Notes: a model not told the origin generated them from the letters alone. 59,617 nt of DNA from CAKXIK01 sp050947015 (GCA_050947015.1 JBMNVT010000014.1:1-59617); one strand, 5' to 3'; positions 25,389 to 35,147 are shown, counted from the first letter of the stretch. Numbers and translations: made by a program.

Positions 25389-26453
25389 ATGGCAAAAATT
25401 AAGGTCGGCATCATTGGCGTGGGCAACATTGCCGAATGCCACATCAATGGTTATCTGCACAACCCCGATGTGGAGCTTTACGCGTTTTGTGATATTAATG
25501 AAGAACGTTTGAAGGCAAAGGGCGAAAAATACGGTGTGACGCGCCTGTTTACCGATAAGGATGAAATGCTCAAGCTGAAAGAGATCGACGCGGTGAGCGT
25601 TTGCACCTGGAACGCAGCTCATGCAGAATGCACCATTGCGGCGCTGAATGCCGGTAAAAACGTGCTGTGTGAAAAACCGATGGCTATGAACGCCGAACAG
25701 GCTCTTGCCATGCAGGCGGCGGCCGAAAAGAGCGGAAAGCTGCTGATGATCGGCTTTGTTCGCCGTTACGGAAACGACTGCAAAATTCTGAAAGACTTTA
25801 TTGACAACGGCTATATGGGCGATATTTATTACACCAAGGCAACTTATCTTCGCCGCAACGGATGCCCCGGCGGTTGGTTTGGCGACAAATCCCGTTCCGG
25901 CGGCGGACCGCTGATCGACCTCGGTGTTCATGTCATTGACCTGACCCGTTATCTGGCGGGCTGCCCGAAGCCGGTTTCCGTCTTCGGCGCAACGTTCAAC
26001 AAGCTGGGCAACCGTCCGGGCGTGAAAAAGGATCCCGGTTCCTACCGCGCTTCCGACGCGAACGACGATATTTTTAATGTCGAGGATTTTGCTTCCGCGA
26101 TGGTTCGCTATGACAACGGAATGGTGCTTTCCATCGAGGCGGCGTTCAGCCTGAACCTGAAGTCGGATACCGGTACCATTGAGCTGTTTGGTACCAAGGC
26201 AGGAGCGAAGCTTTCGCCGGAGCTTGAAATTTTCACAAACATGAACGGGTACATGACGAATGTTCAGCTGACGATGCCGACGGCGCTTTCGTTTGAGGGA
26301 TTGTTTGAAAACGAGATCAACCACTATATCGATTGCGTGAAAAACGGAACAGAATGCGTTTCTCCTGCAAAGGACGGCGTTATGCTGATGAAGATTCTTG
26401 ACGCGATTTACGAATCCGGGCGTACCGGCCATGAGGTCATGATCGAGGCCTGA
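25389..26453 (+). CDS. Gfo/Idh/MocA family NAD(P)-dependent oxidoreductase
   Basis: 354 residues. A Rossmann fold (KVGIIGVGNIAECHINGY, about 4-21) and the family motif CEKPMA (about 95-100), whose Lys is catalytic, are visible. The C-terminal domain has GGGPLIDLGVHVIDL. These enzymes oxidise sugars, inositols or their derivatives. The substrate is unknown, though the divergent putative glycosidase suggests carbohydrate. The start is ATG 25389 after GAAAGGATGACTTGC. A terminator follows. Confidence 0.92.
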   Translation: MAKIKVGIIGVGNIAECHINGYLHNPDVELYAFCDINEERLKAKGEKYGVTRLFTDKDEMLKLKEIDAVSVCTWNAAHAECTIAALNAGKNVLCEKPMAMNAEQALAMQAAAEKSGKLLMIGFVRRYGNDCKILKDFIDNGYMGDIYYTKATYLRRNGCPGGWFGDKSRSGGGPLIDLGVHVIDLTRYLAGCPKPVSVFGATFNKLGNRPGVKKDPGSYRASDANDDIFNVEDFASAMVRYDNGMVLSIEAAFSLNLKSDTGTIELFGTKAGAKLSPELEIFTNMNGYMTNVQLTMPTALSFEGLFENEINHYIDCVKNGTECVSPAKDGVMLMKILDAIYESGRTGHEVMIEA

Positions 26454-26468
26454 TGAATTTATAAAACG

Positions 26469-26518
26469 GAAACGGCTTCAAAGCCACGATAAACCGTCGT
26501 GCTTTAAAGCCGTTTTTA
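26469..26518. terminator. Terminator between the oxidoreductase and CarD-like genes
   Basis: AACGGCTTCAAAGCCACG pairs with CGTGCTTTAAAGCCGTT with small bulges and is followed by TTTTATT. It can act on both convergent transcripts. Confidence 0.75.
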
Positions 26519-26536
26519 TTTTGTCTGTTCCGGCGT

Positions 26537-27055
26537 TCAGCCTGCGGTTGCTGCAAGCCGCTGCTGCAGAAGTGCCGGGATTTCGCAGGGCTCCCGGTTA
26601 AGCACAAAGGCAAACTCGTCGCAAAGCAGGCGATCCGCCTCGCGGAAAAAGTGTTCATCGCTCTGATGAAGCCGCTTCCCCCTGGCAAGCCGTTCCTGCT
26701 GCCGGTCATAGAGCGTTTTTGCAAGCCGCATCATACCGATGCGGTCGCCTTCGGAAAGAATTTTTTGAAAAAGCGCGCGGCGCTCATTTTCGTTCTCGGC
26801 CCAGATCGGCTGTTGGTCAGCCATGGAATCCACCAGACGCTCCAGCTCCGGGCGTGTTAGAACCCTGTGCAGCCGCGCTGTGAGCTTCCGGTTTTCTACC
26901 GGAATAAATACGGTGGAATTTTGTTGAAAAACCGGTTTGAGAACATAATAGCGAAGCCGGTTCCCTCCAATTTCTTTTTCCGTTGTTCCCGTAATCGAAC
27001 AAACACTGTAGATACCGTATACGACATAGTCGCCGCTGTGAAACAAATCAGTCAT
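26537..27055 (-). CDS. CarD/CdnL-like RNA polymerase-binding regulator
   Basis: 172 residues. The N-terminal Tudor-like RNAP-interaction domain (about 1-60) begins FHSGDYVVYGIYSVCSI and contains YYVLKPV. The rest is helical (KTLYDRQQERLARGKRL), as in the CarD family, which binds RNA polymerase beta and stabilises or tunes open complexes. The start is ATG 27055 with AGGAAGGA upstream. It is convergent with the oxidoreductase and stands alone. Confidence 0.85.
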   Translation of the reverse strand: MTDLFHSGDYVVYGIYSVCSITGTTEKEIGGNRLRYYVLKPVFQQNSTVFIPVENRKLTARLHRVLTRPELERLVDSMADQQPIWAENENERRALFQKILSEGDRIGMMRLAKTLYDRQQERLARGKRLHQSDEHFFREADRLLCDEFAFVLNREPCEIPALLQQRLAATAG

Positions 27056-27675
27056 TCGGGTCCTTCCTTTCTTCTGTGTTCCTTGGATTTCGCCGGCGCA
27101 GTCCCGCCGCGAAACAGGCTGCTGTTTTTTGCCGTAACGGCATACGGTGTCTGCTGCCGTCGCGGTGCGTTTTTCCGCGGCACCGTCAGATCATTACCGT
27201 AGACAAGAAAAATTAACTTTCAGTACATTTTTTTATTCTTCAGACACAAGACATTTCCTTTGCCGGTGTGTTGCAGCATGTTGACCACACAGAAACACAA
27301 AAAATTGTTATTTCTATTATACCTCATTTTTTTGCAAAATGTTATGGGCAATTTGAACGAACTTATGAAAAAAGCGGAAAGATATCTATTTGTGAATTTG
27401 TTTTTAAAGGATTTTTGTAGAGAAAATAGTAATTTTGTTTCATTTTTTCTCAGTTTACATTTGTTCTTTTGCACAATGATGAAGGGAGGAGCATCTGCGC
27501 GATTTTGACAAAAATTTAATGTTAATCAAAAAAGTATTCAAAATTAGAAATTTACGTATGGTAGAATACGCTTGACGCAAAACAAAAATGCCGATGCAAG
27601 CCATGCTTTCGGTTTGTCCGGCCGCAAACCTCCGGCCTGCGCTTCGACGCAATTCAGAGGTTTTCCGTTTTTTTG
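27056..27675. other. 620-bp AT-rich intergenic region
   Basis: No convincing gene is visible. The minus-strand frame at 27220-27474 is Lys/Asn/Phe-rich and typical of random AT-rich DNA. TTGACA at about 27506 and other AT-rich boxes could be promoters for the CarD-like gene or the cysteine synthase, but no pair has clean spacing. Confidence 0.4.
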
Positions 27676-27704
27676 TTGCATTTCGCGCACCATCGGGATA
27701 TACT
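27676..27704 (+). promoter_or_regulatory. Promoter for cysteine synthase
   Basis: TTGCAT (27676-27681), 17-base spacer, TATACT (27699-27704). It lies about 88 bases before the ATG. The leader contains a GATCCCGAT/GATCGGG hairpin of unknown role. Confidence 0.55.
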
Positions 27705-27791
27705 GTGATAAATCAAAAAAATGTGTCGAAACGGTCGGATCCCGATACAAGCGGATCGGGCGCCGAGGCAGCGAAAGGAATGGTTCCCTGT

Positions 27792-28727
27792 ATGATTTAC
27801 AACAATGTGCTTGAGGCAATCGGTCACACGCCGATGATCCGGCTGCAGAAAATGGGAGATCCCGACGGGGCGGAGATTTTAGTGAAATACGAGGGGCTGA
27901 ACGTAGGAGGGTCAATTAAAACCCGCACAGCCTTCAATATGATCCTCGACGCCGAAAAGCGCGGAATCATTCATCCGGACACCATCATCGTGGAACCGAC
28001 CAGCGGGAATCAGGGCATCGGCCTTGCGCTTGTCGGCGCGATCCGCGGTTACCGTACCATAATCCTTATGCCGGATTCCGTCAGCCGGGAGCGCAGGCTG
28101 CTGGTTCGCCATTACGGCGCCGAAGTGCGGTTGGTTCACGACGCAGGCAATATCGGCGAATGCATTGCGGAATGTGTGCGCGCCGCACAGCAGATGGCTG
28201 CCGCCGATCCGCGCGTCTTTATTCCGCAGCAGTTTGAAAACACGGCCAATCCACAGGTTCACCGCCATCACACCGCTCTGGAGATTATGGAACAGGTGGG
28301 CGGGCCGATTGACGGCTTCTGTTCCGGAGTGGGCACAGGCGGAACGATTACCGGTATCGGCGAGGTGCTCAAGGCGCAGAACCCCGAGATCGTGATCTGG
28401 GCGGTTGAGCCGGAAAACGCCGCGATTCTGGCCGGAGGGACCGTTGGCACACACCTGCAGATGGGCATTGGCGACGGATTGATTCCCAAAATTCTGAACA
28501 CGAGGATTTATGAGGACGTCTGCATTATTTCCGATGAGGAAGCGATTCGCACCGCACAGGAGCTTGCCCGGTTGGAGGGGTTGATGTGTGGAATTTCCAG
28601 CGGGACGAATGTGGCTGCGGCAATCCGGCTGGCCAAAAGGCTTGGTCGCGGTAAAACGGTGGTCACCGTTTTGCCGGATACCGCCGAGCGATATTTTACG
28701 ACCCCGCTCTTTGAGACGGAAAACTGA
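27792..28727 (+). CDS. cysK: Cysteine synthase (O-acetylserine sulfhydrylase)
   Basis: 311 residues. This fold-type II PLP enzyme makes cysteine from O-acetylserine and sulfide. The PLP lysine is Lys43 in GGSIKTRTA, the substrate loop is PTSGNQG (69-75), and the phosphate-binding loop is GVGTGGTITG. A C-terminal SSGTN follows. The usual SVKDR is SIKTR here, a mild variation. The frame is open upstream to 27588, but ATG 27792 opens the conserved N-terminus and lies 12 bases after GAAAGGA. It is monocistronic, with its own promoter and terminator. Confidence 0.9.
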   Translation: MIYNNVLEAIGHTPMIRLQKMGDPDGAEILVKYEGLNVGGSIKTRTAFNMILDAEKRGIIHPDTIIVEPTSGNQGIGLALVGAIRGYRTIILMPDSVSRERRLLVRHYGAEVRLVHDAGNIGECIAECVRAAQQMAAADPRVFIPQQFENTANPQVHRHHTALEIMEQVGGPIDGFCSGVGTGGTITGIGEVLKAQNPEIVIWAVEPENAAILAGGTVGTHLQMGIGDGLIPKILNTRIYEDVCIISDEEAIRTAQELARLEGLMCGISSGTNVAAAIRLAKRLGRGKTVVTVLPDTAERYFTTPLFETEN

Positions 28728-28751
28728 AAATTTAAAAAACGTATGTTTCTT

Positions 28752-28783
28752 GCCTGCCGGTTTCATTTCCGGCCGGCTTTTTT
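28752..28783 (+). terminator. Terminator after cysK
   Basis: GCCTGCCGG pairs with CCGGCCGGC (central T/C bulge), followed by six T. Confidence 0.75.
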
Positions 28784-28820
28784 ATTGAAAAGCGGTGCGT
28801 AAACGGATAATCACCCTGAC

Positions 28821-28862
28821 AAAAAGAACAGCGGCTGCCGTTTTTTGCCCGGCTGCCGCTGC
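28821..28862 (-). terminator. Terminator after carB
   Basis: On the minus strand CAGCGGCAGCC pairs with GGCAGCCGCTG and is followed by TTCTTTTTG, just past the carB stop. Confidence 0.65.
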
Positions 28863-28880
28863 TGCTTGGTGATCTGTTTT

Positions 28881-31800
28881 TTATTTCTCGGTGATCTCGC
28901 TGTGGAATGCCTGCAGCGACTTAACGCCGGTTTTGCCGCCCTGCACCGCACGAATACCTTCCGCGGAGGCTTTCGCGGCGGCCATGGTGGTCATGTAAGG
29001 CACACGACCCTTGATAGCGGCTTTGCGGATGTAGCTGTCGTCTACGGCACCGCGTTTGCCAAACGGCGTATTGACGATGAAATCAATTTTTCCGTTCGTG
29101 ATGGCATCCAAAATGTTCGGGCGCCCTTCGTTGATCTTGGCGATCGGTTCGGCGTCGATCCCGGCGGCCTGAATCGCTTTGCAGGTGCCGCCGGTAGCAA
29201 GAATTTTAAATCCGCACTCGGCAAAGGCTCCGGCAACGGCGGGCAGCTCGTCCTTGTCGCGGTCGCTGACGCTGATCAGAACCGTTCCGGAAAGCGGCAG
29301 ACGGCTGTTTGCGGCCTCCTGCGCTTTGTAGAAAGCCTCGCCGACATTGCCCGCCAGACCGAGCACTTCGCCGGTGGAACGCATCTCCGGCCCGAGCAGC
29401 GGGTCGACTTCGGGGAACATATTGAACGGGAAAACGGCTTCTTTTACGCCGTAGTGAGCAAATTTTTTCTCGCGCAGAGCCGGCACCGGCGAAGGACGAC
29501 CGGTCAGCGAGGAGGTCATGATATCGGTCGCGATGCGAACCATGTTGATGTCGCAGACCTTGGAAACCAGCGGCACGGTGCGGCTGGCGCGCGGGTTTGC
29601 CTCCAGCACATAAACAACGCCGTCTTCAATGGCGTACTGCATGTTCATCAGGCCGACCACGTGCATTTCCTGCGCGATGCGGCGGGTGTAGTCGCGGATC
29701 GTGGCAAGCTGGCTTTCCGTCAGGTTTTTGGAGGGCAGAATGCACGCGGAATCGCCGGAGTGCACGCCTGCCAGCTCAATGTGCTCCATTACGGCAGGCA
29801 CAAAGACGTGCTCGCCGTCGCTGATGGCGTCGGCTTCGCATTCGGTGGCGTTGTGAAGGAACCGGTCGATCAGGATCGGACGATCGGGGGTTACACCGAC
29901 GGCCGCATTCATGTAAAACGTCATCGCTTCATCGTCGTGCACGACCTCCATGCCGCGGCCGCCCAAAACATAGGACGGGCGCACCATGACAGGGTAGCCG
30001 ATGCGGTTGGCAATTTCAAGAGCTTTCTCCACCGAGGCCGCCATGCCGCTCTGCGGCATCGGGATCTCAAGCCGATCCATCAGCTTGCGGAACAGATCGC
30101 GGTCTTCGGCGAAATCGATCATTTCCGGTGTTGTGCCGAGAATGTTCACGCCGTTCTTTTTCAGCTCAGCGGCAAGGTTCAGCGGCGTCTGCCCGCCAAA
30201 CTGCGCGATCACGCCGACCGGCTTTTCCTTGTGGTAGATGCTCAGAACATCCTCGACCGTCAGGGGTTCAAAATAGAGCTTGTCGGAGGTGTCGTAATCG
30301 GTGGAAACGGTTTCAGGGTTGCAGTTGACGATAATCGTTTCAAAGCCGAGCGCTTTCAGCGCCTTGGCGGCATGTACGCAGCAGTAGTCGAATTCGATCC
30401 CCTGACCGATCCGGTTCGGACCGCCGCCGAGGATCATGATTTTCGGACGGTCGCTCGGCGCAGGGCTTTCGTCCTTCATGTGGTAGCTGGAGAAGTAATA
30501 GGCAGCGTTTTCCGTGCCGCTGACGTGAACGCCTTCCCAGGCTTCGGTGATGCCGAAGCTGGTGCGGGCGGACCGGATCTCCGCTTCCGGCAGGCCGAGC
30601 AGCTTTGCAAGGTACTGGTCGGAAAAACCGTCCTGCTTGGCGGAACGGAGCACATTTTCCGGCGGGATCTGCCCGGCGTATGCCTTCAGCGCTTCTTCCT
30701 CTTCCACAAGCTCCTTCATCTGCGTCAGGAACCAGCGATTGATCTTGGTCAGGCGGTAAAGCGTCTCAATATCGGCGCCCTTGCGCAGCGCTTCATACAG
30801 AATAAACTGGCGTTCGCTGGTGGGAACGTTCAGCATCGAAAGCAGTTCCTCTTTCGTTTTGCTGCCAAAGTCCTTTGCACCGCCCAGACCAGAACGCCCC
30901 GTCTCAAGGCTGCGGATTGCTTTCTGGAACGCTTCCTTGTACGTTTTGCCGATGCTCATGACTTCACCGACCGCGCGCATCTGCGTGCCCAGCTTATCTT
31001 CGGCGCCTTTGAATTTTTCAAACGCCCAGCGGGCAAATTTGATGACGACGTAATCGCCGGACGGAACGTATTTATCCAGCGTTCCGCACTTTCCGCAGGG
31101 GATTTCGTCCAGCGTCAGCCCGCAGGCCAGCATTGCCGAAACAAGCGCAATCGGGAAGCCGGTCGCCTTGCTTGCCAGCGCGGAGGAGCGGGAGGTGCGG
31201 GGATTAATTTCGATGACAATGATGCGGTCGGAAACCGGATCGTGCGCAAACTGCACGTTCGTTCCGCCGATGACGCCGATATTTTCCACGATCTTATAGG
31301 CCTGCTCCTGCAGCCTGCGCTGCACAGAAGGCGAAACGGTGAGCATCGGCGCGGCGCAGAAGGAATCGCCGGTGTGGACGCCCATCGGATCGATATTTTC
31401 GATGAAGCAGACGGTAATCATATTACCCTTTGCGTCGCGGACAACCTCCAGCTCAAGCTCTTCCCAGCCGAGAATGGATTCTTCCACCAGAACCTGCCCC
31501 ACAAGGCTTGCCTGCAGCCCGCGTGCGCAGACGGTTTTCAGCTCTTCCACGTTGTAAACCAGTCCGCCGCCGGCGCCGCCCATCGTGTAAGCCGGCCGCA
31601 GCACGACCGGGTAACCGAGCTTGTCGGCGATTTGAACGGCCTCATTGACGGAATAGGCGACCTCGCTGAGAGCCATTTCGATACCGAGCGAGTTCATCGT
31701 ATTTTTGAATTCGATACGATCTTCGCCGCGCTCAATAGCATCCACCTGAACGCCAATGACCTTCACCTGGTACTTTTTCAGCACACCGGCTTTGGCGAGC

Positions 31801-32099
31801 TCCGAACAAAGGTTCAGTCCGGACTGACCGCCAAGGTTCGGCAGCAGGGCGTCGGGGCGCTCTTTTTCAATGATCTGTGTCAGCCGTTCGCAGTTGAGCG
31901 GCTCGATGTAGGTGACGTCTGCCGTGTCGGGATCGGTCATGATCGTCGCGGGGTTTGAGTTGACAAGCACAATCTGGTAACCCAGCTTTCGCAAAGCCTT
32001 GCACGCCTGTGTGCCGGAATAGTCAAATTCGCACGCCTGACCGATAATAATCGGGCCCGATCCGATAATCAGGATTTTGTTGATGTCTGTTCGCTTCAT
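28881..32099 (-). CDS. carB: Carbamoyl-phosphate synthase large subunit
   Basis: 1072 residues, full length. CarB makes carbamoyl phosphate from bicarbonate, ammonia and two ATP for pyrimidine and arginine synthesis. Two homologous ATP-grasp halves are visible: the first begins ILIIGSGPIIIGQACEFDYS (about 9-28), the second repeats it as IMILGGGPNRIGQGIEFDYC near residue 555. Each has the GQSGLN/GQTPLN motif. The C-terminal allosteric MGS-like domain starts near 935 and contains LATGGTCKAI. CarA is not in the window. GGAGACTGACT precedes the ATG. A strong terminator separates it from the upstream gene. Confidence 0.97.
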   Translation of the reverse strand: MKRTDINKILIIGSGPIIIGQACEFDYSGTQACKALRKLGYQIVLVNSNPATIMTDPDTADVTYIEPLNCERLTQIIEKERPDALLPNLGGQSGLNLCSELAKAGVLKKYQVKVIGVQVDAIERGEDRIEFKNTMNSLGIEMALSEVAYSVNEAVQIADKLGYPVVLRPAYTMGGAGGGLVYNVEELKTVCARGLQASLVGQVLVEESILGWEELELEVVRDAKGNMITVCFIENIDPMGVHTGDSFCAAPMLTVSPSVQRRLQEQAYKIVENIGVIGGTNVQFAHDPVSDRIIVIEINPRTSRSSALASKATGFPIALVSAMLACGLTLDEIPCGKCGTLDKYVPSGDYVVIKFARWAFEKFKGAEDKLGTQMRAVGEVMSIGKTYKEAFQKAIRSLETGRSGLGGAKDFGSKTKEELLSMLNVPTSERQFILYEALRKGADIETLYRLTKINRWFLTQMKELVEEEEALKAYAGQIPPENVLRSAKQDGFSDQYLAKLLGLPEAEIRSARTSFGITEAWEGVHVSGTENAAYYFSSYHMKDESPAPSDRPKIMILGGGPNRIGQGIEFDYCCVHAAKALKALGFETIIVNCNPETVSTDYDTSDKLYFEPLTVEDVLSIYHKEKPVGVIAQFGGQTPLNLAAELKKNGVNILGTTPEMIDFAEDRDLFRKLMDRLEIPMPQSGMAASVEKALEIANRIGYPVMVRPSYVLGGRGMEVVHDDEAMTFYMNAAVGVTPDRPILIDRFLHNATECEADAISDGEHVFVPAVMEHIELAGVHSGDSACILPSKNLTESQLATIRDYTRRIAQEMHVVGLMNMQYAIEDGVVYVLEANPRASRTVPLVSKVCDINMVRIATDIMTSSLTGRPSPVPALREKKFAHYGVKEAVFPFNMFPEVDPLLGPEMRSTGEVLGLAGNVGEAFYKAQEAANSRLPLSGTVLISVSDRDKDELPAVAGAFAECGFKILATGGTCKAIQAAGIDAEPIAKINEGRPNILDAITNGKIDFIVNTPFGKRGAVDDSYIRKAAIKGRVPYMTTMAAAKASAEGIRAVQGGKTGVKSLQAFHSEITEK

Positions 32100-32128
32100 A
32101 GTCAGTCTCCTTTGCCTGCTGAATGTTT

Positions 32129-32157
32129 AAAAAAAGGGCACGGGGAAACCCGTGTCC
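32129..32157 (-). terminator. Terminator between the membrane protein gene and carB
   Basis: On the minus strand GGACACGGG, loop TTT, CCCCGTGCC is a 9-bp stem followed by seven T. It limits read-through into carB, whose own promoter I could not place. Confidence 0.8.
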
Positions 32158-32165
32158 TGATCCTA

Positions 32166-33008
32166 CTAGGAAACAAAGCCTGTGTTCGGAGCGGCCTGCG
32201 GACGATTTTCGTAATTGTAAACAATCCACTTGGCGGCAACGAGCAGAGCCTCGGTCATATAAGGGAGAACGTAAATCAGCGGGAACGCAAAAACACAGAG
32301 CAGCGCCCAGCCGAAAAAGGAAAGCAAAAGCCGAAGCATGGATGATTTGTAGCCGTTCATCACACGGATGGAAAAAGCGATGCTTTCGGAAACTGTGCCG
32401 CGGGTGACGAAAAGAAACGGTGCGGCGAAATATTGCAGCACACGGTTAAAAAACAGAATGACGCCGCCGAGCTCCAGCATTCCGCCAAGCACGTCAAACA
32501 GATTGGCAATGGCTGCCGGAAGGGAAAACAAGCCGTTTTCGGCCAGCACGGCAATGCCTGCGGTCGCGGCGCCCGGCAGAAGGCAAAGCGCCGCCCAGCC
32601 GGCAATTCGCAGAAAAAACGCGCACGAAAACCGGAGCGCCGCGCCGTAATTGGCGGGCAGATAATATCCAAACACCGCCTCGGCGTCCAGCCGTTCTCCC
32701 CGCGCCAGAAAGCTCAGCCAGCGAACGAATCCCAGCCACAGGGGAGCAAGCAGCAGCAGCGCCAGCATCGCGCACACCACCGGCACCAGAAAAAAGCCTG
32801 CCAGCTGAAGCGCGCCGGCCTTGGCTGCGCCGGCAAAATCCATCATGCCGAACGATGTCATCAGCCCGGTCAGGTAATAGCCGAGCTCGGCGAGCAGCGC
32901 GATCACGAAGTGCCCGGCGATCAGAATGCCGGTAATCCCCAGCGCGGGACCCCAGTTGCCACGCAGCCTGCCCCGGGCTTCGGCGCGGATTCGTTGGTTT
33001 AAATTCAT
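32166..33008 (-). CDS. DUF975-like integral membrane protein
   Basis: 280 residues. Five to six hydrophobic segments alternate with Ala/Leu-rich loops. The N-terminus (NLNQRIRAEARGRLRGNWG) and the late FAFSIRVMNGYKSSMLRL-like stretch resemble DUF975 proteins, whose role is unknown. Of two nearby in-frame ATGs, 33008 has the better distance from GGAAGGAGC; 33014 is the alternative. It lies 47 bases after leuB on the same strand and may be co-transcribed with it. Confidence 0.65.
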   Translation of the reverse strand: MNLNQRIRAEARGRLRGNWGPALGITGILIAGHFVIALLAELGYYLTGLMTSFGMMDFAGAAKAGALQLAGFFLVPVVCAMLALLLLAPLWLGFVRWLSFLARGERLDAEAVFGYYLPANYGAALRFSCAFFLRIAGWAALCLLPGAATAGIAVLAENGLFSLPAAIANLFDVLGGMLELGGVILFFNRVLQYFAAPFLFVTRGTVSESIAFSIRVMNGYKSSMLRLLLSFFGWALLCVFAFPLIYVLPYMTEALLVAAKWIVYNYENRPQAAPNTGFVS

Positions 33009-33055
33009 GGCCATGCTCCTTCCTTGTTGCGGCGCGGCAAAAAATTCTGGGTGGA

Positions 33056-34135
33056 TTACAGCTTTGCGAGCTGTTCGCAGACCAGCGCGCCCATTGCTTT
33101 GCAGCCGATGGAGGGCAAAGCGGGATCGGCAATATCGCCGGTGCGGGCAATGCGCAGCGAGGCGTTGACGGCGGCCTCGATTTCGTCGGCAGCCTTTGCT
33201 TCACCCAAAGAATAGCGAAGCATCATGGCGGCGGAAAGAATCGTTGCAAGCGGGTTGGCAATGTCCTGCCCGGCAATGTCCGGCGCGGAGCCGTGAATCG
33301 GTTCATAAAGACCGAAGCCGCCGCCCGCAAGGCTTGCCGAAGCGAGCATGCCGATGGAGCCGCTGATCATGGAAAGCTCGTCAGAAAGAATATCGCCGAA
33401 AATGTTGGAGGTCAGGATTACGTCGAACTGGCCGGGATTGCGCACCAGCTGCATGGCACAGTTATCAACATACATGTGGGAAAGTTCCACCTCGGGGTAC
33501 TCCTGCGCAATACGGATGACCGTTTCGCGCCAGAGACGGGAGCTTTCCAGAACATTGGCTTTGTCGACGGAGCAAATCTTTTTGCGGCGCTTCATCGCCA
33601 TGTCAAAGCCGACGCGGGCAACGCGCTCAATTTCGGGAACGGAATAGCGTTCGGTATCAAACGCCGAAGCAACGCCGTCCTTTTCTTCACGGCCGCGGGT
33701 TCCAAAATAGATTCCGCCCGTCAGTTCGCGCACAACCAGAACGTCCAGCGCTTCGCCGATGATGTCGGCGCGCAGCGGAGAGGCCGCACGAAGAGGCTCA
33801 AAGATCTGCGCGGGGCGCAGGTTTGCAAAAAGCCCCAGTGCGCTGCGGATGCCGAGCAGACCGGCCTCAGGGCGCTGGTTGCCGGGGAGCTTGTCCCATT
33901 TATAACCGCCCACGGCGCCGAGCAGTACGGCGTCGCTTTTTTTGCAGCTTTCCACCGTTGCGGCGGGCAGCGGCTCGCCTGCGGCGTCAATGGCGCAGCC
34001 GCCGAGCAGTGCTTCGTCATATGTAATGCCGAAACTTTGTTTTTTTGCGGCGGCGTCCAGTACGCGGCAGGCCTCGGTCACGATCTCCGGGCCGATTCCG
34101 TCGCCTTTCAGCACAGTAATCCGATAATTTTTCAT
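33056..34135 (-). CDS. leuB: 3-isopropylmalate dehydrogenase
   Basis: 359 residues, normal length. It catalyses oxidative decarboxylation of 3-isopropylmalate in leucine synthesis. Visible marks are LKGDGIGPEIV near the N-terminus, RELTGGIYFG (about 135-144), KANVLESSRLWRE, the Asp-containing VDNCAMQLVRNPGQFDVI with NIFGDILSDE, and PIHGSAPDIAGQDIANP (about 277-293). LeuA, C and D are not in the window, so the leucine genes are split. It stands between the histidine phosphatase and the membrane protein on the same strand, probably in one transcript. Confidence 0.96.
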   Translation of the reverse strand: MKNYRITVLKGDGIGPEIVTEACRVLDAAAKKQSFGITYDEALLGGCAIDAAGEPLPAATVESCKKSDAVLLGAVGGYKWDKLPGNQRPEAGLLGIRSALGLFANLRPAQIFEPLRAASPLRADIIGEALDVLVVRELTGGIYFGTRGREEKDGVASAFDTERYSVPEIERVARVGFDMAMKRRKKICSVDKANVLESSRLWRETVIRIAQEYPEVELSHMYVDNCAMQLVRNPGQFDVILTSNIFGDILSDELSMISGSIGMLASASLAGGGFGLYEPIHGSAPDIAGQDIANPLATILSAAMMLRYSLGEAKAADEIEAAVNASLRIARTGDIADPALPSIGCKAMGALVCEQLAKL

Positions 34136-34207
34136 GGCAGGATCATCCTTTCGGTAAGTTGGCAGCGCCTCCGGTGGTTTTGCCGTGGCAGACAGCTCAA
34201 AACAGAT

Positions 34208-34948
34208 TTATTTATACGGTTCCCACTTGTCGCGGTCCGGCTCTTCCTCCGGGCGTGTGGGACCAAAGCTTCGTTCCGCGGCTTCCCGGCCAAGATCGGC
34301 GACCATGCGGCTTTCTTCGTTCGGGTCGGAAAATTCCGCTCCGGGGATCGTGTCGTAAACTTCCACTTTATTGCCGTTCATCCAAATGCCGGGCATGATG
34401 CGAATGGAGTAGCCCTCGCCGGGCGGAGTAATCCAGTCGTAAAAATTTGCTTCGGGCAGACCGTACGCAGCCAGCAGATTCATAATAACGCCGCCATGAG
34501 TCATGATGACCGCGGAGGTCACCTGCGAACGGATCATGCCGTCGACGATGGTTTCAAACGTGGAACGAATGCGGGCGAGCATCTCCTGCGCGCTCTCGCC
34601 GCCGGGCGGGGTAACGTCGGCGCTGTGGTCAAGCCATTTTTCGAACAGGGGGTCGCCCTTCAGTTCTTCCGCTGTTTTTCCCTCCCACTCGCCGAAATCA
34701 ATTTCGTCAAAACCGGGAACCTCGTAGCAGTCCTCGCCGGGATAAAGAAGGTGCATGCTTTGAATGCAGCGCAGGCGCGGGCTGGTGTAATACACCTCTG
34801 CTTTTGGGTAGGCTCCGGTTGCGGCAAGCTTTTTCAGCGCTTCAATCCCTTCCGGGGCAAGCGGAACGTCCGTCCGGCCGATATACTGTCCGTTCAGGTT
34901 GGCCGCGGTCACGCCGTGGCGCAGCAGATGGATCTGATAACTCTGCAA
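34208..34948 (-). CDS. Histidine phosphatase family protein
   Basis: 246 residues. The RHG motif is HLLRHGVTAANLNGQYIGRT (about 7-26). The second catalytic region is IMTHGGVIMNLL, and FGEWEGKT is the family loop. It belongs to the phosphoglycerate mutase/CobC/acid phosphatase superfamily. It extends past the usual end with a charged tail (PTRPEEEPDRDKWEPYK). No ATG is available near the N-terminus. TTG 34948 follows GGAAAGGA at nine bases and was chosen. The substrate is unknown. It leads the leuB cluster. Confidence 0.82.
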   Translation of the reverse strand: MQSYQIHLLRHGVTAANLNGQYIGRTDVPLAPEGIEALKKLAATGAYPKAEVYYTSPRLRCIQSMHLLYPGEDCYEVPGFDEIDFGEWEGKTAEELKGDPLFEKWLDHSADVTPPGGESAQEMLARIRSTFETIVDGMIRSQVTSAVIMTHGGVIMNLLAAYGLPEANFYDWITPPGEGYSIRIMPGIWMNGNKVEVYDTIPGAEFSDPNEESRMVADLGREAAERSFGPTRPEEEPDRDKWEPYK

Positions 34949-35105
34949 ATTGGTTCGTCCTTTCCCGGGCCGACGCCCCGTTTGGGGATCGGTCAAAATT
35001 GTTTTTTCAATCCGCAGCCTTCATAAAGTTGCGGTCTTATTTTTGTTCAAAGGGGAAAAATATGGCCCGTTCTGTTGCAATTCGATATTTTTCGGCTTTA
35101 AAGTC

Positions 35106-35147
35106 TTTACAAACTGTTAACAATCGGATATACTCTACATGTTGTAG
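35106..35147 (+). promoter_or_regulatory. Promoter with a small palindrome for the XRE regulator
   Basis: TTTACA (35106-35111), 17-base spacer, TATACT (35129-35134). CTACA-TGT-TGTAG (35135-35147) sits at the expected transcription start and could be an operator for autoregulation. Confidence 0.6.

Noticed and set aside
27220..27474. An 84-codon minus-strand frame in the AT-rich gap
   Set aside because: Lys/Asn/Phe-rich composition, no ribosome binding site and no family likeness; typical of random AT-rich sequence.
28845..31958. A 1037-codon plus-strand open frame
   Set aside because: It is antisense to carB, whose full-length, strongly conserved protein explains the DNA. Long opposite frames are common in GC-rich coding DNA.
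33293..35026. A 577-codon plus-strand frame opposite leuB and the phosphatase
   Set aside because: Antisense shadow of two well-supported genes.
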